Below are positions 47,823-55,119 of a stretch of 64,000 bases of DNA, piece by piece (positions within the stretch are counted from its first letter, which is position 1; each line of letters begins with the position of its first letter). The translations under genes were made by a program, and so were the position numbers. Below the pieces are notes generated by a model that saw only the letters and a list, made by a program, of their open reading frames with translations, did not search any database and was not told the DNA's origin. The DNA comes from Gemmatimonas sp. (GTDB taxonomy: Bacteria > Gemmatimonadota > Gemmatimonadetes > Gemmatimonadales > Gemmatimonadaceae): contig PNKL01000004.1 of assembly GCA_013822425.1 (NCBI GenBank), forward strand, positions 1 through 64,000, written 5' to 3'.

Positions 47823-48942
47823 TTTCTACCAGGTACTCGGCGTCGAACGCAACGCGAGCGACGACGACATCAAGCAGGCGTACCGCAAGCTCGCGATGAA
47901 GCACCATCCCGACCGGAACGGCGGCTCCAAGGAGGCCGAGGAGACGTTCAAGGCCCTGACGGAGGCGTACGACGTGCTCAAGGACCCGCAGAAGCGGGCC
48001 GCGTACGACCGTTACGGCGAGGCTGGGCTGCGGGGCGCGGGTGGCGGCGGCGGGTTCCACCACGTGGACCTCTCCGAAGCGCTCAATATCTTCATGCGCG
48101 ATTTCGGCTTCGGCGACATCTTCGGCGGCGCGCAACGGCCGCAGACGGGGCCGAGCGCGGGCGCGGACGTCAAGTTCGAGGTGAAGCTCACACTCGCCGA
48201 GGTGGCGACGGGCGTGGACAAGGTGGTGAAGCTCAAGCTGCTCGACCCGTGCGAGAAGTGCCGCGGCGCCGGCGCGGAGCCGGGGACCAAGCCGACGCGC
48301 TGCGTGACGTGCGGCGGGCACGGCGAGGTGCGGCGGGCGCAGCGGTCGTTCTTCGGCAACTTCGTGAGCGTGGCGCCGTGTCCGACGTGCGGCGGCGAGG
48401 GGACGATGATCGAGCGTCCGTGCAAGTCGTGCCGCGGCGAGGGACGCCAGCGCGGCGAGCACGAGATCCCGTTGAAGGTTCCGGCGGGTGTGGCGAGCGG
48501 GCAGTACATGCACCTGCGCGGCGTCGGCAACGCGGGCGTGCGCGGCGGACCGCGCGGCGACGTGCTCGTGCTCTTCGAGGTGCAGGACGACGAGCGGTTC
48601 GAGCGCGACGGCGAGGATCTCTACACCGAGGTGCTCGTCACCTACCCGCAGCTGGTGCTGGGCGCCGACATCGAGGTGCCGGGCGTGCTCGGCCCGCTGA
48701 GCCTGCGCGTGCCGCCGGGGACGCAGAGCGGCCAGGTGTTCCAGCTGCGCGGGCGCGGCCTGCCGCGCGTGAACGCGAGCGGCACCGGCGACCTGCAGGT
48801 GCGCGTGCAGGCGTGGACGCCCAAGACGATGAGCGCGGAAGAGGAGAAGCTGGTGCGGCGGCTGCAGGAGGTGCAGGAGAAGCCGCCGCTGGGGAGGGAG
48901 AAGGGATTCTGGGACAAGATGAGGGAAGTGCTTGGCGCTTGA
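47815..48942 (+). CDS. dnaJ: Chaperone protein DnaJ
   Basis: The 375-residue class A J-protein stimulates DnaK and holds unfolded proteins. J domain at residues 1-70 with HPD at 31-33, a short G/F region (GGGGGF), and a zinc-finger domain with all four CxxCxGxG motifs ([32 protein letters not shown], about 146-205), then C-terminal substrate-binding domains. ATG 47815 overlaps the GT9 gene by 8 bp. Position after hrcA via three glycan genes and before prmA indicates co-transcription with the heat-shock repressor. Confidence 0.97.
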   Translation: MADFYQVLGVERNASDDDIKQAYRKLAMKHHPDRNGGSKEAEETFKALTEAYDVLKDPQKRAAYDRYGEAGLRGAGGGGGFHHVDLSEALNIFMRDFGFGDIFGGAQRPQTGPSAGADVKFEVKLTLAEVATGVDKVVKLKLLDPCEKCRGAGAEPGTKPTRCVTCGGHGEVRRAQRSFFGNFVSVAPCPTCGGEGTMIERPCKSCRGEGRQRGEHEIPLKVPAGVASGQYMHLRGVGNAGVRGGPRGDVLVLFEVQDDERFERDGEDLYTEVLVTYPQLVLGADIEVPGVLGPLSLRVPPGTQSGQVFQLRGRGLPRVNASGTGDLQVRVQAWTPKTMSAEEEKLVRRLQEVQEKPPLGREKGFWDKMREVLGA

Positions 48943-48949
48943 ACTGCAG

Positions 48950-49085
48950 ATTGAGGATATGGACTTAGGATTCCGATCTATGATTGCGATTCATGATTGC
49001 GATTTGCGATTATGGGTGCCATCGCTGGTCGAACTCCTGCATCGGAGTCCTCAATCGCAATCCTAGGTCCAAATCCTCAGTCTCC
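48950..49085. repeat. Inverted 'gattgcgatt' spacer repeat between dnaJ and prmA
   Basis: Forward wording gatatggacttaggattccg and gattgcgattcatgattgcg (about 48955-49010) faces complementary wording near 49050-49080 (aatcgcaatcctaggtcc, aaatcctcag), able to form a long hairpin. Another family from the main ggaacgaggagg word. No gene lies in the gap. Confidence 0.75.
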
Positions 49086-49092
49086 TGGACGC

Positions 49093-49986
49093 ATGCCACT
49101 GACCCGCCTCTCCATCCTCCCCTCCGCGCCCGCCCTCCGCGATGGTCTCAGCTCCGCTCTCTTCGCTACCGGCGCACAGGGGCTGCAGGAGGACGGCGAG
49201 GCGCTGGTCACGGTGCTCGACGAGGCGCATGCGCGCGCGCACCTCGACGCGTTCGTCGAGGCGGCGCGGGCGGTGGATCCGGCGTGTGTCGTGGAGATCG
49301 GCGAACTCCCTGAGGTCGACTGGAGTTCCGCGTGGCGCTCGCGCATCGGCGCGCACGAACTGGGCGCCCTCGCCATCGTACCGCCGTGGCTCGCCGAGGG
49401 ACGCGATGCGGCGCGCACGGTGGTGATTGACCCCGAGATGGCGTTCGGCACCGGCGAGCACGAGACGACGCGGTGCGTCGTGCGCCTGATGGACGGCGTG
49501 ATTCGCGCGGGCGACACGGTGGTCGACCTCGGCGCGGGATCGGCCGTGCTCGCGATCGCGGCGGCCAAGCTGGGCGCCACGCGCGTGGCGGCCATCGAAC
49601 TCGACCCCGACGCCATCAACAACGCCGAGCAGAACGTCGCGGCGAACGGCGTGGGGGATCGCGTGAGGGTGCTCGAGGGCGATGCGGCGGTGCTGCTGCC
49701 GCTCGTCGCCCCCGTGCGCGTGGTGCTGGCGAACATCCTGTCGAGCGTGATCACCGTGCTGCTGCCGGCCATCGGCGCCGCCGTGCCGGCCGGCGGCGCG
49801 GCAATCTTCAGCGGCATCCTGGTGACAGAGCGCGAGAGCGTGCTCGCCGCGATCGAGGCCGCTGGCCGCTGGCGCGTGACGCGCGAGACGAGCGAGGGGG
49901 AGTGGTGGGCGGTGGTGGTGGAGAGAACGGCGGAGGACGGCGGAGAACGGCGGAGAACGGCAGAGGACGGCAGGAGGCTTTGCTGA
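49093..49986 (+). CDS. prmA: Ribosomal protein L11 methyltransferase
   Basis: The 297-residue protein methylates ribosomal protein L11. Seen: DPEMAFGTGEHETTRCVV near residue 117, SAM motif DLGAGSAVLAIAAAKLG near 145 and ANILSSVITVLLP near 216. ATG 49093 follows the repeat spacer. The C-terminal tail after EWWAVVVERTAE (about 20 residues, EDGGERRRTAEDGRRLC) is encoded by ggcggagaacggcggagaac wording, so the natural end of the protein appears to have been replaced by repeat-encoded residues. Spacing to dnaJ is 150 bp, so it is probably within or just after the heat-shock operon. Confidence 0.9.
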   Translation: MPLTRLSILPSAPALRDGLSSALFATGAQGLQEDGEALVTVLDEAHARAHLDAFVEAARAVDPACVVEIGELPEVDWSSAWRSRIGAHELGALAIVPPWLAEGRDAARTVVIDPEMAFGTGEHETTRCVVRLMDGVIRAGDTVVDLGAGSAVLAIAAAKLGATRVAAIELDPDAINNAEQNVAANGVGDRVRVLEGDAAVLLPLVAPVRVVLANILSSVITVLLPAIGAAVPAGGAAIFSGILVTERESVLAAIEAAGRWRVTRETSEGEWWAVVVERTAEDGGERRRTAEDGRRLC

Positions 49987-50065
49987 TTGAGTGAGTGCGC
50001 GGCAAGTTTAGATGGTGTTGCAATTGTGGTAATCCGCCATCTGCCATCCGCCATCCGCCATCACC
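49921..50065. repeat. gcggagaacggcgg and ccgccatctgccat repeats around prmA stop
   Basis: Bases 49925-49976 repeat a ggcggagaacggcggaga-type word inside the prmA 3' end. Bases 50033-50065 hold gccatctgccatccgccatc, repeated up to the rsmE start. Neither has an inverted partner nearby as clear as in the other families. Confidence 0.7.
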
Positions 50066-50068
50066 CTC

Positions 50069-50785
50069 GTGTCCCTCCCAACTTTCATAACGACAGACCA
50101 ACTGGCGGCAGAATCCAGCCTCTCGCTCGGTGAAGACGCCGCGCACCACATGCGCGTGCTGCGACTCGAACCGGGTGCGCCGGTGCGACTGGCGGACGGG
50201 CAAGGGTCGCGGGGCCTGGGAACGGTGATCCGCATCGCCAAGCGCAACGCGCTCGTGCAGGTGGACAGCTGCGAGTTCACGGAGCCGCTGCCGCCGGTGC
50301 ACCTGATCGTCCCGATTGCCGATCGCGAGCGCATGCTCTGGCTGGGCGAGAAGTGCACTGAGCTCGGCGCGACGAGCTGGCGGCCGGTGATGTTCCGCCG
50401 TTCGAAGAGCGTCTCGCCGCGCGGCGAGGGCCCCACGTTCCAGCAACGGCTGCGCGCGCGCATGGCCGCGGCGCTGGAGCAATCGGGAGGCGCGTGGCTT
50501 CCGGTGCCGTTCCCCGACGCGACGGTCGAGACGTGCATTGCCGCCGCTCCCGGCGGCGTGCGACTCGTCCTCGCACAGAGCGGCGCGCCCATCGTGTCGC
50601 TGATCCAGAGCGAGCCGGACGTCCCGGTGACCGTCGTGCTTGGGCCCGAGGGCGGGCTCGAGGAGTCGGAAATCGAGCAGTTCGTGGCGGCGGGATTCGC
50701 GCCGGCGTCGGTGGGGACGTCCGTGCTGCGGTTTGAGACGGCAGGGGTTGCGGCGTTGGCGATAGCGAGGGCGAGCAGGGGTTAG
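50069..50785 (+). CDS. rsmE: 16S rRNA (uracil-1498-N3)-methyltransferase
   Basis: A 238-residue SPOUT-class methyltransferase acting on U1498 of 16S rRNA. The N-terminal PUA-like domain with HHMRVLRLEPGAPVRL near residue 26, the CTELGATSWRPVMFRRS segment near 97 and the SAM knot with VVLGPEGGLEESEIE near 189 and VGTSVLRFETAGVAALA near 215 are all typical. GTG start. The prmA-rsmE pairing follows the standard bacterial order. Confidence 0.93.
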   Translation: MSLPTFITTDQLAAESSLSLGEDAAHHMRVLRLEPGAPVRLADGQGSRGLGTVIRIAKRNALVQVDSCEFTEPLPPVHLIVPIADRERMLWLGEKCTELGATSWRPVMFRRSKSVSPRGEGPTFQQRLRARMAAALEQSGGAWLPVPFPDATVETCIAAAPGGVRLVLAQSGAPIVSLIQSEPDVPVTVVLGPEGGLEESEIEQFVAAGFAPASVGTSVLRFETAGVAALAIARASRG

Positions 50786-50915
50786 GGGAGGAGTGCAGGG
50801 GTTCAGGAGGAGTGAAGAGTGGAGTGCGGAGGGAGGAGAACGAGGGTCTCCTCCCCCCTCACCCATCGCTCCACTCGTCCCCCTCCTAAACCGCTGCACC
50901 CCTCCTCCTCCCACC
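50786..50915. repeat. Inverted spacer repeat, rsmE to HIT gene
   Basis: Forward wording (gaggagtgcaggggttcagg, gagtggagtgcggaggga) around 50789-50840 faces complementary wording at 50851-50912 (ctcctcccccctcacccatc, ctgcacccctcctcctccca). It pairs imperfectly and belongs to the spacer repeat set, with related pieces at 51264-51327 after the HIT gene. Confidence 0.75.
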
Positions 50916-50927
50916 TGAGGACCAATC

Positions 50928-51263
50928 ATGCGTTGTCTTTTCTGCAGAATCGTGGCGAAGGAAATCCCCGCGACCATCGTTGCCGAAGACGAGCATTGCC
51001 TCGCCTTTCGGGACATCAACCCGCAGGCGCCGACGCATATTCTGGTGATACCCAAGGCGCACGTGCCGTCGCTGAACCAGATGACGGATCCCGCGCTGGC
51101 GGGGCGCGTGCTGGCGTTCGCGCGCGACCTGGCGGCCAAGGAGGGGATCGCCGAGCGCGGGTATCGCGTGGTGATCAACACCAACGCCGAGGCGGGGCAG
51201 ACGGTCTTTCACCTGCATGCGCACCTGCTCGGCGGACGGGAGCAGGGATGGCCGCCAGGATAG
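50928..51263 (+). CDS. HIT family protein (HINT-like nucleoside phosphoramidase)
   Basis: The 111-residue protein is a HINT-type histidine triad hydrolase of nucleoside monophosphate derivatives. The HIT motif HLHAHLLGG is at residues 95-103, with the three catalytic histidines at 95, 97 and 99. CLFCRIVAKEIPA at the N-terminus and the FRDINPQAPTHILVIPKAH block near 28 match PKCI/HINT-1. Gene follows rsmE after a repeat spacer. Confidence 0.93.
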   Translation: MRCLFCRIVAKEIPATIVAEDEHCLAFRDINPQAPTHILVIPKAHVPSLNQMTDPALAGRVLAFARDLAAKEGIAERGYRVVINTNAEAGQTVFHLHAHLLGGREQGWPPG

Positions 51264-51327
51264 GAGGGGGAGGGGTGCAGCGGCTAAGAAGGGGAGAGGA
51301 GTGGAGAGAGGGGTGAGGGGGGAGGGG

Positions 51328-52140
51328 GTGGACAGCACGCGGAGTTCCTCGAGACGCTGGGTCGCACGTCTGACTTTGGCGACAGTGGCCCTCGTGGCCA
51401 TCGCGGCGGCTATCGCCGCGTGGGAGTTCAGGGACGATGCGGGGGCGCCGCCGAACTACGTCGCGCGGGATGCGGTGCTGCGGGCGGCGCCGATACGCGT
51501 GTACCGCGCCGACATCGCACGCGTGTTCGTCTGGTTCTTCGGCAACGACGTGGGATTCTGGGGCGCGCAGCAGCGACTGGCGGCCTCGCTCGCGCGGCGC
51601 GGCGTGGACGTAGTGGGCCTCGACCTGCGGGCGTGGCTGGCCGCGCAGCCGCGCGCGTCGGCTTCGACGAGGGCGGAAGCGTTCCGCACGGCGATGGCAG
51701 ACCTGATGGCGCGGGCGGAGCGCGAACTCGGCGACACGGCCGTGCCGGTTGTGGTGGCCGGGCATTCCGTCGGCGCGGAGGTGGCGCTCTGGATGGCGGC
51801 CGACCGTCCGCCGCCTCGCCTTCGCGGCGTTGTCGCGCTGTCGCCCGGGGCGCGCGGCCACCTGAGGGTCACGGCCTCCGATCTCGCCTTTGGCGAGCCG
51901 ACGGAGCCGGGGAGCTTCGCCGTGGACTCGGTGCTGCGTGCCATCCGCGGCGACGTGCACGTGGCGCTCGTGCGCGGCGCCAACGACCGGCTGCGCCGCG
52001 TCGATTCACTGCTGATGGCGTCGCGTCCCGGCACGCGACGCGTGGTGATTCCGCTGGCCTCGCACTCGATGAAACGGCTCTTCATTGCTGGCCCGATGAT
52101 CGAAGACGCCGTGGAGTGGGCGGCGGGAATCGTGCGCTGA
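51328..52140 (+). CDS. VirJ-like alpha/beta hydrolase
   Basis: A 270-residue protein with an N-terminal membrane anchor (TLATVALVAIAAAIAAWEF) and an alpha/beta hydrolase-like core: RVFVWFFGNDVGFWGAQQRL near residue 65, GLDLRAWLA near 97, and the nucleophile elbow in VVVAGHSVGAEVALWMA near 140. The first block resembles AcvB/VirJ (whose usual form has GDGGW at that place). VirJ/AcvB proteins hydrolyse lysyl-phosphatidylglycerol. Substrate here is inference. GTG 51328 has a strong purine-rich site; an upstream frame crosses the HIT gene end. Confidence 0.65.
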   Translation: MDSTRSSSRRWVARLTLATVALVAIAAAIAAWEFRDDAGAPPNYVARDAVLRAAPIRVYRADIARVFVWFFGNDVGFWGAQQRLAASLARRGVDVVGLDLRAWLAAQPRASASTRAEAFRTAMADLMARAERELGDTAVPVVVAGHSVGAEVALWMAADRPPPRLRGVVALSPGARGHLRVTASDLAFGEPTEPGSFAVDSVLRAIRGDVHVALVRGANDRLRRVDSLLMASRPGTRRVVIPLASHSMKRLFIAGPMIEDAVEWAAGIVR

Positions 52141-52292
52141 GACGGGCGCGCCGCGCGCGTTGCGCCGCCGTCAAGGAACTCGAGCGGGGCAGTGACGTCG
52201 TTTCGAAACCGTACTGGAGTGACACGCGCTGTCGTGTCGGGAGGACGAAGGGCCGCGCCAATGCGCACCCTTCCCGCGAAAGCGACACGCCC

Positions 52293-52326
52293 TGTCACCG
52301 GCAGGTGACACAAATCTGCCGTGTCA
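52293..52326. promoter_or_regulatory. TGTCA-type palindrome cluster
   Basis: TGTCACC (52293-52299) and GGTGACA (52304-52310) form a perfect dyad around GGCA, and the overlapping TGACAC (52306-52311) pairs with GTGTCA (52321-52326). Another dyad-like GTGACACGCGCTGTCGTGTC lies near 52220. The cluster is within 200 bp upstream of the lipoprotein gene at 52406. It resembles CRP/FNR- or GntR-type operators, but the regulator is unknown. The rest of 52141-52405 shows no gene. Confidence 0.45.
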
Positions 52327-52405
52327 GCGTGCCGCGGTGTGGCATCATCGTTGCACCCTCTGTGGGATGCGGCCACAAGGCCGTCCTCAAAACCACGGAG
52401 GCCTC

Positions 52406-52873
52406 ATGACACTGACTCGTGTGACTCGCGCGCTGACGCGCGTCGTGCCGCTCGCGGTCGTGGCCGCGATGCTCAGCGCCTGCTACGACGATCCCTTCTC
52501 GCCGTACTGGGACCGCGGGACGTACTACCTGGCCTACGCCAACAACCGCCCGGTGCCAACCATCATCAGCGGCGGCAGCCTCCCGGGGAGCCTGCGGGTC
52601 GAGGTGACGCGCGGCACGCTGACGCTGCGCCGCGATCACTCGTACGCCCTGCTCGTCGAGGTGCGCGAATGGATGGCCAACGGCCAGTTCTACGAGTCGA
52701 CCCGCGCGTACGCGGGGACGTACGAGAACGACGGCCGCACGCTCTGGCTGAACTACTACCGCCCGCATGACTACTACTCGAGCGTGATGGTCGCCAACTG
52801 GCGGAACGGGCGCATCGAAGTCGTGGTGCCAAACGTTGATGGGGGGCAGGATGTGCTGTGCATCTTTGACTGA
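52406..52873 (+). CDS. Putative lipoprotein
   Basis: A 155-residue product with a clear signal peptide and lipobox (AAMLSAC, Cys near 27), followed by DDPFSPYWDRGTYYLAYAN and a beta-rich domain with TLTLRRDHSYALLVEVRE and GTYENDGRTLWLNYYRP. The pattern resembles small lipocalin-like lipoproteins that report on dose-dependent transcription or stress, but I do not recognise the family. Aligned with a GGAGG site 5 bp before ATG 52406. Upstream region holds the palindrome cluster. The gene precedes the porin-nrfHA module but is separated by repeats. Confidence 0.7.
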   Translation: MTLTRVTRALTRVVPLAVVAAMLSACYDDPFSPYWDRGTYYLAYANNRPVPTIISGGSLPGSLRVEVTRGTLTLRRDHSYALLVEVREWMANGQFYESTRAYAGTYENDGRTLWLNYYRPHDYYSSVMVANWRNGRIEVVVPNVDGGQDVLCIFD

Positions 52874-52874
52874 C

Positions 52875-52934
52875 GGAACGGGGAGGAGGTAGAGGCTTGG
52901 CGAGGGGGGACGAGGGGTGGAACGAGGAGGAACT
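52875..52934. repeat. Spacer repeat, ggaacgaggagg family (two forward copies)
   Basis: ggaacggggaggaggtagag starts at 52875, and tggaacgaggaggaac occurs near 52918. It lies directly after the lipoprotein stop. No inverted partner close by. Confidence 0.8.
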
Positions 52935-53024
52935 TCTCCGACACCTCGTAAACGCCCGCCCTATTGAACTGGTATCTCATCTGCCTATTTTGTCTCCGTG
53001 CAGCGATTCAACCTGCGGGAGCAG

Positions 53025-54476
53025 ATGATGCAGCCTCTTCGACTTGGCCCATTCGCGGCGATCGTGTTCGCCGCTCCGTTGTTTTCACAGCAGGCGCCGG
53101 CGGCGACTGGCGCGGCCGCGACGCCGGTGACGCTCTCGGCATCGGTGCGCGTGCGCGCGGAGTCATGGGACTGGTTTGATGCCGGCCCCGCGGGCGAGTA
53201 CTCGTACGCGCACGCGCTGGCGCGGGTGGCGGCGGCGCGCGCCTCCGGACGCTGGCAGTGGCGTCTCGAAGCGGCGGTGCCGGTGCTGCTGGGCCTGCCG
53301 GACGACGCCACGCTGCCAGCGCCGGCCGGGCAACTGGGACTCGGCAGCACGCTCTACGCCGCCAACGACGCGAAGCAGTCGGTCACGGGCCTCTTCGTCA
53401 AGCAAGCCTTCGTGCGATGGGCGGACGCTGGCAAGTCGCTGCGCGTGGGCCGGTTCGAGCTTGGCGACGGCGCGGAGCGCGCGGCCGCCGATCCGTCGCT
53501 CGCGGCGCTGAAGGCGCAGCGCATCGGGCAGCGGCTCATCGGCCCGTTCGGCTTCTCGGCGGTGGGGCGCGCGTTTGACGGTGCGCACTTCGCGGCCGAC
53601 TGGCGCGGCAAGAACGTCACGCTAGCCGCCATGCGCCCGACGGCGGGCGCCTTCCGCGTGGACGCGCAGCCGGGGCTGCGCGTGGACATGGCGTATGCGG
53701 CGCTGTCGCGCGGCGCACGTTCGGCGACGAGCGAGCAGGACATGCGGCTCTTCGGTCTCTGGTACGCCGACGACCGCGGCACCGTCCCCACGGATAACCG
53801 CACGGCCGCGGCCCGCAACGCGGATCGCCGCCGCGTGGAGGTCCTGACCGTCGGAGGGCACTGGGCGGTGGTGCGAAAGGTGGGCGCGTCGAAGTTCGAC
53901 GCGCTGGCGTGGGGGGCGGTGCAGGGCGGCAACTGGGGGCGGCTGAACCATGCGGCGCACGCCGCCGCGGTCGAGGCGGGCTTCCAGCACGGCGCCCTGC
54001 CGTGGGGAACCTGGCTGCGGGCCGGCTGGCTGCAGACGAGCGGCGACGACGCATCGGCCGACAACCGGCACGGGACCTTCTTCCAGGTGCTGCCGACCCC
54101 CCGGGTCTACGCGCGCTTTCCGTTCTACAACATGATGAACTCGTCCGAGGCGTTCGTGACGGTGCAGGCCAAGCCGCACGCCAAGGTAACGCTGCGCGCC
54201 GGGATGCACGACCTGAGCCTCACCGAGTCATCGGACCTGTGGTACCTTGGCGGTGGTGCCTTCGACGCGCGCGTCTTCGGCTACACGGGGCGTCCGTCGA
54301 GCACTTCGACGTCGCTTGCCCGCGTCTCCGATCTGTCCATCGCCTGGCAGGCGCACAAGCGGCTCGTCGTGGAACTCTACGGCGCCGCGGCGCGCGGTGG
54401 CGCCGTGGTGAAAGGGGCGTACAGCGGCTCGCGCGATGCGCGCTTTGTGTATCTCGAGACTACGTTTACCCGCTGA
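53025..54476 (+). CDS. Alginate-export-family outer-membrane porin (AlgE-like)
   Basis: The 483-residue product has a signal peptide (FAAIVFAAPLFSQ) followed by a predicted beta-barrel. Alternating strands such as LSASVRVRAESWDWFD, WRLEAAVPVLLG, FVKQAFVRWADAGKSLRVGR and the aromatic C-terminus (FVYLETTFTR) are typical for this family; RDxRRVEVL-type ADRRRVEVLTVGGH lies in the middle. Family members export alginate or act as generic porins; next to nrfHA it is more likely to let nitrite or other small anions reach the periplasm. ATG 53025 follows a GGGAGC site; GTG 52998 is an alternative. Confidence 0.75.
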   Translation: MMQPLRLGPFAAIVFAAPLFSQQAPAATGAAATPVTLSASVRVRAESWDWFDAGPAGEYSYAHALARVAAARASGRWQWRLEAAVPVLLGLPDDATLPAPAGQLGLGSTLYAANDAKQSVTGLFVKQAFVRWADAGKSLRVGRFELGDGAERAAADPSLAALKAQRIGQRLIGPFGFSAVGRAFDGAHFAADWRGKNVTLAAMRPTAGAFRVDAQPGLRVDMAYAALSRGARSATSEQDMRLFGLWYADDRGTVPTDNRTAAARNADRRRVEVLTVGGHWAVVRKVGASKFDALAWGAVQGGNWGRLNHAAHAAAVEAGFQHGALPWGTWLRAGWLQTSGDDASADNRHGTFFQVLPTPRVYARFPFYNMMNSSEAFVTVQAKPHAKVTLRAGMHDLSLTESSDLWYLGGGAFDARVFGYTGRPSSTSTSLARVSDLSIAWQAHKRLVVELYGAAARGGAVVKGAYSGSRDARFVYLETTFTR

Positions 54477-54562
54477 GTGATGACGCACGCCGCATTCGCA
54501 GCCACGGTACGAGGGCGACCGATGATGACGACGCCCGGCGTGCCTTCCCGGGCAGCTGACCG

Positions 54563-55033
54563 ATGACCAAGTGGATCCTGTTCGTGATCGCCGCGACGCT
54601 CGGCACGGCCGGCGGCTTGGGCGGCTACACGTTCATCGCCGCCAAGGGCTACTCGTACCTGACCAACGACGCCGCGGCCTGCGCCAATTGCCACGTGATG
54701 CGCGAGCACTTCGCCGCGTGGGAGAAGTCGAGTCATCGCCATGTGGCGGTGTGCAACGACTGCCACGCCCCGCATGACAATGCGGTGCACAAGTACCTGG
54801 TGAAGGGCGAGAACGGCTTCGTGCACTCCATGAACTTCACGACCGGGCGGCACCCCGATCCGCTGCGCATCCGCGCCAAGAACCGCCGCGTCACGCAGGA
54901 CGCCTGCCTGAGCTGTCATGCGGACCTGGCCGCGGGCATGACGCCGGGGGCGCGCGTGGGGCATGCGGCCGCTGGCGACGACGCGCTCGATTGTATTGCC
55001 TGCCACCGCTACGTCGGACACTGGGTACGGTGA
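54563..55033 (+). CDS. nrfH: Cytochrome c nitrite reductase small subunit NrfH
   Basis: A 156-residue membrane-anchored tetraheme cytochrome of the NapC/NirT family that passes electrons from the quinol pool to NrfA. One N-terminal helix (ILFVIAATLGTAGGLGGYTF) is followed by four CxxCH sites: residues 40-44 (CANCH), 64-68 (CNDCH), 115-119 (CLSCH) and 144-148 (CIACH). The protein ends shortly after the fourth site, as in NrfH. nrfA starts 86 bp downstream, across a repeat. Confidence 0.93.
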   Translation: MTKWILFVIAATLGTAGGLGGYTFIAAKGYSYLTNDAAACANCHVMREHFAAWEKSSHRHVAVCNDCHAPHDNAVHKYLVKGENGFVHSMNFTTGRHPDPLRIRAKNRRVTQDACLSCHADLAAGMTPGARVGHAAAGDDALDCIACHRYVGHWVR

Positions 55034-55035
55034 GG

Positions 55036-55075
55036 CGGATGGTGATGGTAGATGGTAGGTAGTAGATGGTGGATG
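55036..55075. repeat. gatggtagatggtagg spacer repeat between nrfH and nrfA
   Basis: The gap contains ggatggtgatggtagatggt and aggtagtagatggtggatg, the same word as in 441-540 upstream of accC, here without an inverted partner. nrfA starts at 55120 after a further gattgtgattcctgattgtc-like stretch that recalls the dnaJ-prmA repeat. Confidence 0.7.
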
Positions 55076-55119
55076 TGATTGTGATTCCTGATTGTCGATC
55101 CTCGATGGAGATTCCTCCC

